Notes: generated from the letters alone by a model not told the origin. DNA of 64,000 nt from CAWGMT01 sp963823675 (GCA_963823675.1 CAWGMT010000020.1:310001-374000), one strand, 5' to 3'. Counted from the first letter of the stretch, positions 17,193 to 27,085 are shown. Made by a program: numbers and translations.

Positions 17193-20009
17193 ATGAGATT
17201 ACGTTCTCGCGCGTTCTTATGGGCCGGTTTGTGGGCTGCCGCGCTGGCTTTGATCGGGATTGCTCCCGGCGCCAAAGCGGCGTCCGAAGAGCTCAAGAAG
17301 GTAACGTCGGTCGAGGGGATCACGGAGTACCGGCTGGCCAACGGCCTGCGCGTGCTCTTGTTTCCCGATCCCACGCGGCCCAAGGCCACTGTCAACCTGA
17401 CAATCTTCGTCGGTTCACGTCATGAGGGATACGGCGAAACCGGCATGGCTCACCTCCTCGAGCACATGTTATTCAAGGGAACGCCCACCCACTCCGACAT
17501 CCCGGGCGCGATGAAGGAGCGCGGGGCCCAGTTCAACGGAACGACCTGGGTCGATCGAACCAATTACTACGAAACGCTGCCAGCCAGCGACCAGAATCTC
17601 GAGTTCGCAATTGGCCTCGAAGCCGACCGCCTGATCAATAGCTCGATCAAGGCAACCGACCTCGCGACCGAGTTTTCCGTCGTGCGCAACGAGTTCGAGG
17701 CTGGCGAGAACTCGCCCGAGCAGGTGCTTTCGCAGCGGATGCTGGCGGTCGCTTACGAATGGCACAACTACGGCAAGTCGACGATCGGCAACCGCTCCGA
17801 CATCGAGCGCGTGCCTGTCGACAACCTGCGGGCTTTTTACCAGAAGCACTATCAGCCCGACAACGCCATGCTCGTCGTCGCCGGCAAATTCGACGAAAAG
17901 AAAGCGATTGAGTATATCTCGAAATACTTCGGCTCGATCCCCCGGCCCGACCGCAAGCTCCAGGCAACCTACACCGAGGAGCCCCCGCAAGACGGCGAGC
18001 GCTCAGTCACGCTGCGGCGCGTGGGGGATGTCGGAGTGGTCGGGCTGGTCTACCATGTCCCGGCCGCCGCGCACGCCGAATTCCCGACCGTGAAAATCCT
18101 GGCCAGGATCCTGAGCGCGGAGCCCTCGGGGCGGCTGTACAAGGCTCTGGTCGAGACTGGCAAGGCCGCGGAGGTTTCGGTCAGTCCCCATGCCTACCAT
18201 GACCCCGGCGTGCTCGAGATCACGGCCGAGGTAAACACCAAGGATAAAGCGGTCCTGGAGAAGGTCCGCGACACGATGCTCGCGGTGATCGACGAAATTG
18301 TCAAGTCGGGAGTCACTCCGGAAGAAGTGGACCGCGCGCGCCAGAGCCTGCTCAAGGACCGCGAGCTGGCCGCCGCCGATTCCAACCGGTTGGCGATCGA
18401 GCTTTCCGAGTGGGGCGCGCAAGGCGACTGGCGGCTTTACTTCCTGAACCGCGACCGTATCGAACAGGTTACGCCGGCCCAGGTCAAGGCGGTCGCGGCG
18501 AAGTACTTGACCGTCAGCAATCGGACCGTGGGCTTTTTCGTCCCTACGGGCAAGCCCGAGCGAACACCGATCCCGGCCGCCTCCGACATCGCCACACTCC
18601 TGGAGGGCTACAGCGGCCGCCAGCGCAAGACCGAGTCGAGCGAGACCTCCGAGGTCTCGCCCGCGGCGATTGAGGCCCGCTTGCAACGCCCCGAGCCGAT
18701 TGCCGGGATCAAGCTGGCCTTCCTGCCCAGAAAGACGCGCGGCGAGTCAGTACACCTGCGGCTGACCCTCCGTTACGGCGACTCCGAAAACCTCAAGGGC
18801 CTGGGAGAAGCCGCTGGAATTCTGCCGGATTTGATGATGCGCGGAACCAAGAACCAGAGCCGCCAGCAGATCCAGGACGCCCTCGACAAGAATTTTGCCA
18901 GGATGGGCACCGGCATGGGAATGCGCATGCTCCGCGGTCTCGGCGGCGGCGCCGGCCTGGGCGTGGCGAGCTTCGTGATTCAGACGAAGCGCGCCAATCT
19001 TCCGGCCGTCCTCGATATCCTCCGCCAGGTCCTCCGTGAGCCGAGTTTCCCGGCGAATGAGTTCGATGTGCTCAAAAACGAGACGATCACGGGCATCGAA
19101 CAAAACCGATCCGATCCCATCTTCCAGGGGCTCAACCACCTTCAGCGCCTGCTTTCCCGCTACGTCAGCGATGACGTGCGCTACGTGCCCACCATCGACG
19201 AAGAGATCGAGCGAACCAGGAAGGTCACGCTCGACCAGGTCCGTGCGCTCTACAACGGCTATCTTGGTGCCGATCATGGCGAGCTGGTCGCGATCGGCGA
19301 CTTCGACACATCCGAAATCCTGCCGATCCTCGCCAGGACATTCGATGGCTGGAAGGCCGAGAAACCTTACGCGCGGATTGAACGGCCCTACCAGGCCGAT
19401 CTCAAGCCAGAGCGCGAAACCGTTGCAATTCCCGATAAGGCCAACGCCGTTTATCTGGCTGCTCTCAGCCTGCCGATGAAGGATGATGATCCGGACTATC
19501 CCGCGCTGGTGTTGGGTAACTTCGTCCTGGGGGGAGGCGCTCTGTCGTCCCGCATCGCCGATCGACTCCGCCAGAAAGGTGGACTCTCCTATACTGCGAT
19601 GTCGATTTTCGAGGGCAGCCCGATCGACGCCCGCTCGGAATTGGGCGTACTGGCGATCTATAACCCCATCAACGTCGAGAAGGTCGTATCGGGAGTCGCC
19701 GACGAGTTAGCGCGGCTGCTGAAAGACGGCGTGACGCTCGCCGAGATCAAGAAGGCGACCGACGGCTATCTTTATCAGCGGCAACAGATGCGCACGAGTG
19801 ACATGATCCTGGCGATCCAGCTCTCGGAAAACCTGTTCGTGGACCGGACCATGCAGTTTCAGGCCGGTCAGGAGCAAAAGCTCAGCACCTTGACACCCGA
19901 GGCCGTCAACGCCGCGCTGCGCAAGTATATCGATCCCAAACGGCTTTCGATTGTGACCGCGGGTGACTTCCACAAGAAAGAGCAGGAAGGAGACAAGGGC
20001 AAGAAGTAG
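17193..20009 (+). CDS. M16 family zinc metallopeptidase (two-domain, secreted)
   Basis: The 938-residue protein has a signal peptide (residues 1-30, LWAAALALIGIAPGAKA) and the inverted zinc motif HLLEH at residues 87-91, with the third ligand in EFEAGENSPEQ about 75 residues on. It has a full pair of M16 halves; the C-terminal half carries the R/Y-type motif region LRQKGGLSYTAMS but no zinc motif, as usual. Peptidases of this family cut peptides and small proteins in the periplasm or envelope. The start is ATG 17193 after AGAGAGA; the longer open frame overlaps the upstream gene. Confidence 0.9.
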   Translation: MRLRSRAFLWAGLWAAALALIGIAPGAKAASEELKKVTSVEGITEYRLANGLRVLLFPDPTRPKATVNLTIFVGSRHEGYGETGMAHLLEHMLFKGTPTHSDIPGAMKERGAQFNGTTWVDRTNYYETLPASDQNLEFAIGLEADRLINSSIKATDLATEFSVVRNEFEAGENSPEQVLSQRMLAVAYEWHNYGKSTIGNRSDIERVPVDNLRAFYQKHYQPDNAMLVVAGKFDEKKAIEYISKYFGSIPRPDRKLQATYTEEPPQDGERSVTLRRVGDVGVVGLVYHVPAAAHAEFPTVKILARILSAEPSGRLYKALVETGKAAEVSVSPHAYHDPGVLEITAEVNTKDKAVLEKVRDTMLAVIDEIVKSGVTPEEVDRARQSLLKDRELAAADSNRLAIELSEWGAQGDWRLYFLNRDRIEQVTPAQVKAVAAKYLTVSNRTVGFFVPTGKPERTPIPAASDIATLLEGYSGRQRKTESSETSEVSPAAIEARLQRPEPIAGIKLAFLPRKTRGESVHLRLTLRYGDSENLKGLGEAAGILPDLMMRGTKNQSRQQIQDALDKNFARMGTGMGMRMLRGLGGGAGLGVASFVIQTKRANLPAVLDILRQVLREPSFPANEFDVLKNETITGIEQNRSDPIFQGLNHLQRLLSRYVSDDVRYVPTIDEEIERTRKVTLDQVRALYNGYLGADHGELVAIGDFDTSEILPILARTFDGWKAEKPYARIERPYQADLKPERETVAIPDKANAVYLAALSLPMKDDDPDYPALVLGNFVLGGGALSSRIADRLRQKGGLSYTAMSIFEGSPIDARSELGVLAIYNPINVEKVVSGVADELARLLKDGVTLAEIKKATDGYLYQRQQMRTSDMILAIQLSENLFVDRTMQFQAGQEQKLSTLTPEAVNAALRKYIDPKRLSIVTAGDFHKKEQEGDKGKK

Positions 20010-20038
20010 TGCAAGCACCACGCGAAAGTGAGTGTCGC

Positions 20039-20077
20039 CTTTCGCAGAGCGAAGGACGTTCTTTCGCAGAGCGAAGG
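20039..20077 (+). repeat. Two tandem hairpin repeats, 22-bp period
   Basis: CTTTCGCAGAGCGAAGGACG occurs at 20039 and again at 20061. Each copy folds into a 7-bp stem with a three-base AGA loop. They sit about 30 bases past the M16 stop and may act as a transcription-end or mRNA-stability element; there is no T tract. Confidence 0.6.
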
Positions 20078-20214
20078 ACGACTTTTCCGGCAAGTTATTT
20101 CTGCGCAGATCCGCACCGTCGTACCGAGTTTCCGGCCGGCTGAAGCGACCAGGCGGCCGGCTGGTTCGCTCGGCCCCCATATCCCTCCCAATATCAAGCC
20201 AGAAAGGGTTTCAC

Positions 20215-21288
20215 ATGCGACGACGCGAATTCTTGAAGCAGACGAGCGCGGCCGCCGTTGCCACGGCCGCCGCCTCGTCCGGCCCCTTCGTGCACGCCAG
20301 CGACAAGGTGGGAACCAAGAACCCGGTCATCGGCCAGGGCGAATACCGCTATCAGTGTTATCATGGCTGGGGACAGGTGCCCGATTCCATCCGCTGGCAG
20401 GAAACGCACGGGGTTGCGATCGACAAGGCCGGTTTCATCTATATCAAGCATCGTGCCGGCGGAGCGAAGCCCAGATCCGCCGCCGAGGCACAGGACACCA
20501 TCGTCGTCTTCGACCCGGACGGCAAGTTTGTCCGGTCCTTCGGCAAGGCGTATCACGGCGGCGGCCACGGCATTGACATCCGCGAGGAGAACGGGCAGGA
20601 GTTCCTCTATCTCTGCTGCATGTTCCCCGTGAATCTCGTGGTCAAGACCGACCTCAAGGGAGACGTTGTCTGGACCAAGGAAGTGCCGAAGGAGCCGCAC
20701 GTCTACGACAAGCCCGGGACGCCGTTTTCGCCGACCAACGTGGCGTTCGCCCCGGATGGCGGCTTCTATGTCGGCGACGGCTACGGATCGCATTATATTC
20801 ATCAGTATGACAAAGATGCCCGGTGGGTCCGTACGTTCGGCGGCTTTGGCGATGGTCCCGGCAAGTTCCATACGCCCCACGGGCTCTGGCTCGATAACCG
20901 CCCCGGCCGCGAGCCGCTCTTGGTCGTTGCCGATCGCGCCAATGCCCGGCTCCAGTATCTCGCACTTGACGGCAAGCCTATCAGCATCAACCGGGAAGTC
21001 AGCTTTCCGGCCCACTTCGACATCATGGGCGACGTCTTGCTCGTACCCGATTTGCACGCGCGGGTCACGCTCTTCGACAAGAACAACAATGTGCTGGTCC
21101 ACCTGGGCTACGATCCCGAGTGGACCAAACAAGTGCTCGATGGGTTCAAGATCCGCAGTCAGCCCGACCGCTGGCCGGCCGGCAAGTTCATCCATCCGCA
21201 CGATGCATGCTTCGACAAAGAGGGCAACATCTTCGTCACGGAGTGGGTCCAGACCGGCCGCGTCTCGCTCTTGCGCCGCGTGAGCTGA
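20215..21288 (+). CDS. NHL-repeat / six-bladed beta-propeller protein with Tat signal
   Basis: This 357-residue protein begins MRRREFLKQTSAAAVATAAA, a Tat-type signal. It then shows repeated propeller blades: THGVAIDKAGFIYI, DTIVVFDPDGKFVRSFG, PTNVAFAPDGGFYVGDGYG, HTPHGLWLDN, HPHDACFDKEGNIFVTEW. The pattern is that of NHL-type and peptidyl-alpha-hydroxyglycine-lyase-like propellers of planctomycetes; whether it is an enzyme or a binding protein is unclear. ATG 20215 is chosen because the twin-arginine motif starts there and AGAAAGG precedes it; the longer open frame runs back through the hairpin repeats. Confidence 0.85.
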   Translation: MRRREFLKQTSAAAVATAAASSGPFVHASDKVGTKNPVIGQGEYRYQCYHGWGQVPDSIRWQETHGVAIDKAGFIYIKHRAGGAKPRSAAEAQDTIVVFDPDGKFVRSFGKAYHGGGHGIDIREENGQEFLYLCCMFPVNLVVKTDLKGDVVWTKEVPKEPHVYDKPGTPFSPTNVAFAPDGGFYVGDGYGSHYIHQYDKDARWVRTFGGFGDGPGKFHTPHGLWLDNRPGREPLLVVADRANARLQYLALDGKPISINREVSFPAHFDIMGDVLLVPDLHARVTLFDKNNNVLVHLGYDPEWTKQVLDGFKIRSQPDRWPAGKFIHPHDACFDKEGNIFVTEWVQTGRVSLLRRVS

Positions 21289-21319
21289 TGCGGCGGGTTG
21301 CAATCGCGTGCCCCTAACG

Positions 21320-21937
21320 TCATTTCTTCGGCAGATAGCCTTCCGGGATTGCTTGACCGGGGCGTTCGCTGTCCCAGAAGATCGTGACAACCCACCACCG
21401 CGTGCCATCGAAAAAGAGCTGGATGCTGTTGATCCCGCGTACAAATGGCTGGGGATCATTGGCGGCGTGGCGCGACTCGTAGGTGCTGAAGACATGCGCG
21501 ACGGCGCCGAAGCGCTCGACGCGACGGGCGATCTCGCGCTCGAAGAAGCCCTCGGCTTTCACTCGCGGCTCGATGGCCTTGATGAACTCCTCGACCGTCA
21601 ACACGCGTGCCCTGATCGCCGGCTTGTCCTGGTCCGGGGCCGCCTTGCCGCACGGGATCAGTCGCGCATCGGCGTGGAACAGGCTGCGCAGGCGATTCCA
21701 GTCCCGCTCGCCGGCTGGCCCCGAGATCGTGTCATAGAGCGCGGCGAGGATGGCGTCCATGGATTTGACGTCGTCGGGCTTGGCAGCGACCGCAGCCGGC
21801 GGCTTCTCTGTCTCATTCTGAGCACGAGCCTCGCCGCTACGGAAAGCAGCGGCTGGCAGGATCGTGAACACTCCGGCCATCGTGGCTGCCAACCATGGCA
21901 TTTCATGGCAGCGATTACGGAAAGGCTTCCAGTTCAT
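21320..21937 (-). CDS. Secreted NTF2-like (SnoaL/DUF4440-type) protein
   Basis: This protein has 205 residues, with a signal-like hydrophobic segment (MPWLAATMAGVFTILPAAAF) near the N-terminus and a C-terminal NTF2-like fold: AILAALYDTISGPAGERDWNRLRSLF (the typical helix leading to the FHADARLIP strand), then VEEFIKAIEP, GAVAHVFSTYESR and NSIQLFFDGTRWWVVTIFWD. Such domains can be enzymes or ligand binders; the role here is unknown. The start is ATG 21937 with GAGGG upstream. It converges on the NHL gene with a gap of about 31 bases. Confidence 0.8.
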   Translation of the reverse strand: MNWKPFRNRCHEMPWLAATMAGVFTILPAAAFRSGEARAQNETEKPPAAVAAKPDDVKSMDAILAALYDTISGPAGERDWNRLRSLFHADARLIPCGKAAPDQDKPAIRARVLTVEEFIKAIEPRVKAEGFFEREIARRVERFGAVAHVFSTYESRHAANDPQPFVRGINSIQLFFDGTRWWVVTIFWDSERPGQAIPEGYLPKK

Positions 21938-22215
21938 GATGATGATACCCTCGAAGTAAGACCTGCATGATGTTGACCGTCGAATGCAATTGCAACCATA
22001 TTCGCACGTTGGACGATGGAAAACAGTCAGCGGACCGATGCGGATTCGCCGCAACAATGTATTTCTTCACCCGTGTCTCGACAAGGGGCGTGCGGTCTGG
22101 TCTTATGAGCGTGTCCGTACCGCTTTCGCTCACGTGTGCAACCCCTGCGTATCCGCCCCCGCGACGGCCGGCTCGGCGGCCGATTTCCGCGGAATTCGAC
22201 GAGTGTTCTTCCCTC

Positions 22216-22773
22216 ATGGACTCGCTTCAGGGCCATTTGCTGATCGCAACACCCTCCCTCCTCGACCCTAACTTCGCGCGGACTGTCGTCCTCATTGCGG
22301 CCCATGGCGACGAAGGAGCCCTGGGATTGATCCTCAACCGCGAGATGAACATGCGGCTCCCGCAGGTCTGGGAGCAGATCAGCCAATCGCCCTGCCTGCG
22401 CGACGAGTCCGTGCGGCACGGTGGTCCGGTCAGTGGAACGTTGATGACCGTGCACGACCAGCGTGCGCTCGCCAACCTTGTCGTGACCGACGATCTGTAC
22501 GTCGCCACCGAGCTGAACGCAATGGAGGTGCTGGCAGCCTCCGATGAGGGGCGAGCCGTCTTCTTTGTCGGACATTCCGGCTGGGGGCCGGGCCAGCTCG
22601 AATCGGAGCTCGCCGACGGGTCCTGGGTCGTGCTGCCAGCCAGGCCCGACCATGTCTTCGAGGATCGCGACACGCTGACCTTCTGGAAACTGGCCATCAC
22701 CGAAGCCGGACGCCGTCAGGTTCAATCCGTGATTCCGCTCCGCCACATCCCCGAGGATCCGAGGCTCAACTGA
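22216..22773 (+). CDS. YqgE/AlgH family protein
   Basis: The 185-residue protein matches the family end to end: MDSLQGHLLIATPSLLDPNFARTVVLI, then EGALGLILNREM, VRHGGPVSGTLM, AVFFVGHSGWGPGQLESEL and DTLTFWKLAI. AlgH/YqgE is a widespread soluble protein of unresolved biochemical role, first linked to alginate regulation in Pseudomonas. ATG 22216 gives the family-typical start; the longer open frame upstream has no matching sequence. It converges with the thiamine-diphosphate enzyme, leaving one base between the two stop codons. Confidence 0.9.
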   Translation: MDSLQGHLLIATPSLLDPNFARTVVLIAAHGDEGALGLILNREMNMRLPQVWEQISQSPCLRDESVRHGGPVSGTLMTVHDQRALANLVVTDDLYVATELNAMEVLAASDEGRAVFFVGHSGWGPGQLESELADGSWVVLPARPDHVFEDRDTLTFWKLAITEAGRRQVQSVIPLRHIPEDPRLN

Positions 22774-22774
22774 A

Positions 22775-24459
22775 TCAGAGACCGGCCGGCGTCTGCCAGG
22801 CCGATTTGATGTGAGCCCTGATGCGGGACATGACCGGCGACAGGTCGTTCCTGGCGGTGAATGCCTCGATGAGATAGGCACCGGGGGCGTCCTCTGCCCG
22901 GCGGAGCGCAGCGCGCAGCTCGCTCGTGCTTGTAACCCGCTCGGCTTCGGCTCCCAGAGAACGAGCCAGGGAGGGGTAATCCCAGTTCCGGCGCTCGTAG
23001 TAAGGGCGCGAGCCGTCAATCGCCTCGAGCATGCCGTAGCCGCCATTGTTGAGCAGGAGCACGATCGGCGCAAACCCTGATCGACAATCGTCGCCAGCTC
23101 GGTCCCGGTCATCTGGAACGCGCCATCACCGACGATCGCCAGCGGGCGCCGCGACCGATCGGCGATCCCGACTCCGAGCGCTGCCGGCACGGCAAATCCC
23201 ATGGACGAGTAAAAGCCTGCCGCCACATAAACCTCGGTTCGCAGCTCCAAGCTGATGAACCAGCTATCGCCCACATCGGCCACGAAGCTGTACTGCGACC
23301 GGTCCAGCTCGCCAAGGACGGCAATGATATCGGCAACACGGATCTCCGAAGTGCCGGCCGATCTCGGCTTGGGTGCCGCGTGGGAGGCGGCGACCGCTTG
23401 CGGGGCAGGGGGCGAGGTCGCCGACCCGGCGAAGTTGGGCGCGGGCCGGATACTGGGCGCCAGGTGTTCGAGCAGCGCGGCAACCACCTGAGTCATGGGC
23501 AGTCCATCGAAGCGATGATAGCTCACCTGAACGCCGTCGGGGTCGATCATGATGCGAGCTTTGGGATCAATGCGCTGGGTCCAGAAGCCGGTGCCGAGGT
23601 CTGTCAACACCACGCCGATCCCCAGGACGCAGTCAGACCCGTCGAGCAGCTCGCGGATGGCTGGATCGCCCAGGGCTCCCATGTAAATGCCCGCATACTG
23701 AGTGTGGCCCTCGGGAAATGAGGCCTTGCCCAAGAGGTCGGTGACCACCGGCAGCCGAAGCCGCTCGGCCAGTTGGACGACGGCATCGGTCAAACCGTGG
23801 CGGCGAACGCCGACGCCGACATAAAGTGCCGGCCGACGTGCCGCAGCCAGCATTGCTCCGATTTCGCTCGTCAGCTCGTCCAGCGGGCCGGCCAGGCCAG
23901 CGGACACCTTGGCGGTTGGAGCGAACTCGAGCCGCCCGGCCGGTGCGGTAACAGAGGCGCGAACTCGATCGCGGGGAATCTCCAGGTACCCCGGCCGCTT
24001 GCGCGTCACGACCTGGCGAAGAACGCGGTCGATCGTTTCGGGAGCCGACTCGGCGTCGTCGAGGATGGCCGCGTCGACCGTGACCTCTTTGTAGATCTGC
24101 AACTGGCTCTCGAATGTCTTGATCACGTGATGCAAGTGAAGCTCGGGCCGCCGCAGTGCCACCTCGGGGCCGCCGCTTATGACCAGAAGCGGCGACTGCT
24201 CCGCATAGGCGCAGGCGACCGGGTTGAGGGTATTGAGCGCGCCAGGCCCGTACGTCACCAGCGCAACGCCCAGGCCCGCGAGCCGCGCGTAGGCGTCAGC
24301 GGCGAACCCGACTCCCGGCTCGTGAGCGCAGACGATCGTCGGCATCCCCACTTCCTGCTGCACCGCATAGACCGGCAGCACAAAGTCACCGGGGATGCCG
24401 AAGGTATGGCCCACCCCCAGCTCGCGGAGTCGGTGAAACAAGTAAGCGGTCAGGTGCAT
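22775..24459 (-). pseudogene. Thiamine-diphosphate decarboxylase (indolepyruvate/pyruvate decarboxylase type), frameshifted
   Basis: The N-terminal frame (ATG 24459) reads LFHRLRELGVGHTFGIPGDF, CAHEPGVGFAADAYARLAGLG with the catalytic Glu, a central domain, and the ThDP-binding GDGAFQMTGTELATIVDQGLR. It then leaves frame at about 23068. The next frame resumes with IVLLLNNGGYGMLEAIDG and ends normally at 22775 (AWQTPAGL). Adding one C (coding strand, CGCC to CGCCC) gives GLRPIVLLLNNGGYG and a full 561-residue enzyme of normal length. The 5' frame continues as nonsense under the AlgH gene. Either the gene is freshly broken or a base is missing in the assembly. Such enzymes decarboxylate 2-oxo acids to aldehydes. 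Confidence 0.85.
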
Positions 24460-24671
24460 GGGTCTGGCTCCGAACCAGGATCACGGTGTGTGTTTCCATC
24501 GCGATGAGTGAATCCGTTGCTCCTGGTTTCCCCATGATAATCGGTCGGGTTTGCGCTGGGTAACAATTGAAGCGGTCCGCTCGCGAGTTGCGAGTTGCCA
24601 ACGGGTAGACTGGTGAATCGCTGGAACGGGGAATAAGGACCGACAAAGAACGAAACCCTGGGACTTTCATC

Positions 24672-25679
24672 ATGAGCACAAAACGAGACTTGTACTCGAG
24701 ACCGATTATTCGCCGAGGGCAGGGGATGGCAGTTGCCTTTGGGCTGGCCCTGGTGTTCGGATTGCCGATGCGTATCGTCGCTCAAGAGCCCGATCCAGCC
24801 GCCGGCGAGTCTGCTTCGAGCCTTTTGCTTGGTGCTCATGACGGCTTCGTCGATTCCGGCGGCGTCAAGATCCACTATGTCAGCCTGGGTCGGCCCCGAG
24901 ATCCACTGCTCGTCTTGATCCACGGGTTTCCTGACTTCTGGTATTCCTGGCGTGAGCAGATGCCCGCGCTGGCAAAGTGGTTCCATGTGGTGGCCATCGA
25001 CCAGCGAGGCTACAACCTGAGCGGCCAGCCCGAGGGAGTTTCGAACTACACGATTGATAAACTGGTCGGAGACGCGGTCGCCGTGGTCAAGCACTTCGGC
25101 CACGGCAAGGCAGTGCTCGTGGGACACGACTGGGGCGGGCTGGTGGCCTGGACGTTCGCCATGACTCAGCCCGAGTTGACCGACCGGCTGATCGTGCTCA
25201 ACCTTCCGCACCCGCGCGGGCTCGTGCGCGAATTGGCAAACAACCCTAACCAGCAGCGCATTAGCCAGTACGCCCGCGATTTCCAGCGGCCCGACGCGGC
25301 CAAGCGGGTGTCGGTCAACTTCCTGAGCATGTGGGTCAAAGATCCTGCCGCGCGCAAGATCTACCGGGCGGCCTTGAAGCGGTCATCAATGGAAGGGATG
25401 CTCAATTACTACAAGGCCAACTACCCGCGCGACGCCGCCGAAGCCAAAGCGCGGTCCGAGCCCACTCAGGCCAAGGAAACCGTCCCCGCGGTCAAGTGTC
25501 CCGTTCTTTTGATCCACGGCCTTAAGGACCAAGCCCTCCTTCCCGGTGCGCTCAACGACACCTGGAATTGGGTCGAGAGTGATTTGACTCTTGTAACAAT
25601 CCCCAGCGCCGGCCATTTCGTCCAGCAAGATGCCGCGGATCTGGTGACCCGGACGATGGTCGCCTGGCTGACGCGGTAG
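24672..25679 (+). CDS. Secreted alpha/beta hydrolase, epoxide-hydrolase-like
   Basis: This 335-residue protein has an N-terminal signal-like segment (MAVAFGLALVFGLPMRIVAQ, about residues 19-38) and an alpha/beta-hydrolase core. HGFPDFWYSWR (residues 84-94) carries the oxyanion-hole motif. The nucleophile elbow is VGHDWGG with Asp153, which points to an epoxide hydrolase or dehalogenase rather than a Ser hydrolase. The late His lies in AGHFVQQ, and a short cap domain lies between. It diverges from the thiamine-diphosphate enzyme with about 210 bases between. The substrate is unknown. Confidence 0.87.
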   Translation: MSTKRDLYSRPIIRRGQGMAVAFGLALVFGLPMRIVAQEPDPAAGESASSLLLGAHDGFVDSGGVKIHYVSLGRPRDPLLVLIHGFPDFWYSWREQMPALAKWFHVVAIDQRGYNLSGQPEGVSNYTIDKLVGDAVAVVKHFGHGKAVLVGHDWGGLVAWTFAMTQPELTDRLIVLNLPHPRGLVRELANNPNQQRISQYARDFQRPDAAKRVSVNFLSMWVKDPAARKIYRAALKRSSMEGMLNYYKANYPRDAAEAKARSEPTQAKETVPAVKCPVLLIHGLKDQALLPGALNDTWNWVESDLTLVTIPSAGHFVQQDAADLVTRTMVAWLTR

Positions 25680-25981
25680 AGGCGTTTGAGGAAAAATCGA
25701 TGTCGGTTCGTTCAGCATCAGGCGAGCCTGGCTCGAGCGACTTGTTGATTTGCTCAAACGGGCTCTTGCCGTCGAGGTCGCAAGAGATCGGCGACTGGGA
25801 TCCGTGCTATCTCGACACCAGCAATCACCAGCGGAACAGTGCCAGCAACTCCAAAGGTCTCGGACGATGCGTAACCGTTCGGGCCAGGCTGGCTATACAC
25901 CTCGATCTGATGTTACTCGCTTCCGCCTCACAGGGCAACTGATCGGCGGCCGAGCCTGACTGCGCGCTTGCCGCAAGATTG
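25680..25981. other. Intergenic stretch with no assigned gene
   Basis: About 300 bases lie between the hydrolase and the PadR operator. Short plus-strand frames exist but have no protein-like composition or motif, and no terminator hairpin is obvious. The last 30 bases become AT-rich towards the PadR operator. Confidence 0.4.
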
Positions 25982-26006
25982 TCGATAGATTAATATTGAC
26001 TATCGA
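25982..26006. promoter_or_regulatory. Palindromic operator candidate upstream of padR
   Basis: TCGATAG (25982-25988) and CTATCGA (26000-26006) form a perfect inverted repeat with an 11-base AT-rich spacer, ending 18 bases before the PadR start codon. A second TATCGATA motif overlaps the right arm (26001-26009). This layout suits a PadR-type autoregulatory site also controlling the downstream efflux genes. Confidence 0.6.
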
Positions 26007-26024
26007 TATCGGAGTCCGAAACAC

Positions 26025-26399
26025 GTGAACGAACTGCTGACCAGGATGTTCTTTGGCGGCTTTGTGCGACTGCACGTGCTCTACCACGCGGTCAGGGAGC
26101 CCATCTTCGGGATGGAGATGATGGAAGAGCTGGGGCGGCACGGCTACGACGTTGGCGCCGGCACGCTCTACCCGCTCTTGCACCAGCTCGAAAAAGCCGG
26201 CTACCTGGTCTCTCATGCCGAGGTCGTTGCCGGCAAGCAGCGGAAGTATTACCGCGCGACACCGGAGGGAGCCGCCGCCCTGGAGGCAGCCAAGGCGAAG
26301 CTGCGGGAGCTGGTCACCGAAGTGTTGCTCGATCGGCCGCCTACACCGTCGATCCGGTCCGACGATAATTCCCGAAGTCGGCGCAAATCCAACCGCTAG
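26025..26399 (+). CDS. PadR family transcriptional regulator
   Basis: A 124-residue winged-helix protein starting at GTG 26025. The family hallmark region is clear: GMEMMEELGRHGYDVGAGTLYPLLHQLEKAGYLVSH, with TLYPLLHQLE as the recognition helix, followed by the wing GKQRKYYRATPEGAAALEAA. PadR proteins are typically repressors relieved by small hydrophobic or phenolic ligands and often control efflux pumps, which fits the downstream RND gene. The C-terminal dimer helix is short and ends in a basic tail (SRSRRKSNR). Confidence 0.9.
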   Translation: MNELLTRMFFGGFVRLHVLYHAVREPIFGMEMMEELGRHGYDVGAGTLYPLLHQLEKAGYLVSHAEVVAGKQRKYYRATPEGAAALEAAKAKLRELVTEVLLDRPPTPSIRSDDNSRSRRKSNR

Positions 26400-26423
26400 T
26401 GTTGCACGATGAGGAGGAGCAAT

Positions 26424-26972
26424 ATGCGATGGGGTCGCGTGGTCGTGGTCGTGCTCTCTGTCACCCTGATCGGCGTCTCCAGCGGCTGCGAGCAAACCTT
26501 GCCGGCCGCGTCGTCGGAAACTCCGCCGGAAAACCTGGCCGCTCGTGTGAAGGCTCTCGAGGATCTGGTCCCCTCCCAGTCGCACATGATGGCGGATGTC
26601 GGCGATCACTTTACGAACCTTTGGTTTGCCGGCAAGGCCGAGAACTGGCCGCTCGCGGACTTCTACCTGTCTGAGACCAAGTCGCACCTCCATTGGGCCG
26701 TGCGCCGCATTCCGATTCGCAAGGACAATCGGGGACAGGATGTCAATCTTGTCAACATCCTCGAGGCCTTCGAGAATAGCCAGCTCACCCAGCTCAAGCA
26801 GGCGATCGACCGCAAGAACCGATCCGGGTTCGAGACCGTTTACAAGGAGAGTCTGACGGTTTGCTATTCGTGTCACAAGGCGGCGGACAAACCCTACCTG
26901 CGGCCCCAGATACCTCGTGAGCCCACGTCACGCATCATGAACTTCGACCCCACGGCCCAGTGGCCGCTGTGA
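26424..26972 (+). CDS. Lipoprotein with a single CxxCH haem-binding motif
   Basis: This 182-residue protein has a lipoprotein signal (VVVVVLSVTLIGVSSGC, lipidated Cys22) and a helical domain ending in the haem motif CYSCH at residues 147-151. It resembles small cytochrome-like proteins, with helices such as FTNLWFAGKAENWPLADFYL and VNILEAFENSQLTQLKQAID. ATG 26424 is preceded by GAGGAGGAG at ideal spacing, which decides the start. The gene is 24 bases after padR and about 110 bases before the RND pump. Why a cytochrome-like lipoprotein sits between a regulator and an efflux pump is not known. Confidence 0.8.
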   Translation: MRWGRVVVVVLSVTLIGVSSGCEQTLPAASSETPPENLAARVKALEDLVPSQSHMMADVGDHFTNLWFAGKAENWPLADFYLSETKSHLHWAVRRIPIRKDNRGQDVNLVNILEAFENSQLTQLKQAIDRKNRSGFETVYKESLTVCYSCHKAADKPYLRPQIPREPTSRIMNFDPTAQWPL

Positions 26973-27085
26973 TCAAACTAACCGTTGCCGCCTAGCCGGA
27001 ACCGCAGGTCTGGGGTGATGTCAGGGCGGTCTGGAATCATCCCACTGCCGACCGCCCCTTTCTACTGCCCGAACGGACCGAGCCC

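Noticed and set aside
22027..22774. C-terminal 250 residues of the 810-codon thiamine-enzyme frame
   Set aside because: Beyond the frameshift at about 23068 this frame is nonsense and runs antisense to the AlgH gene; the true end is at 22775.
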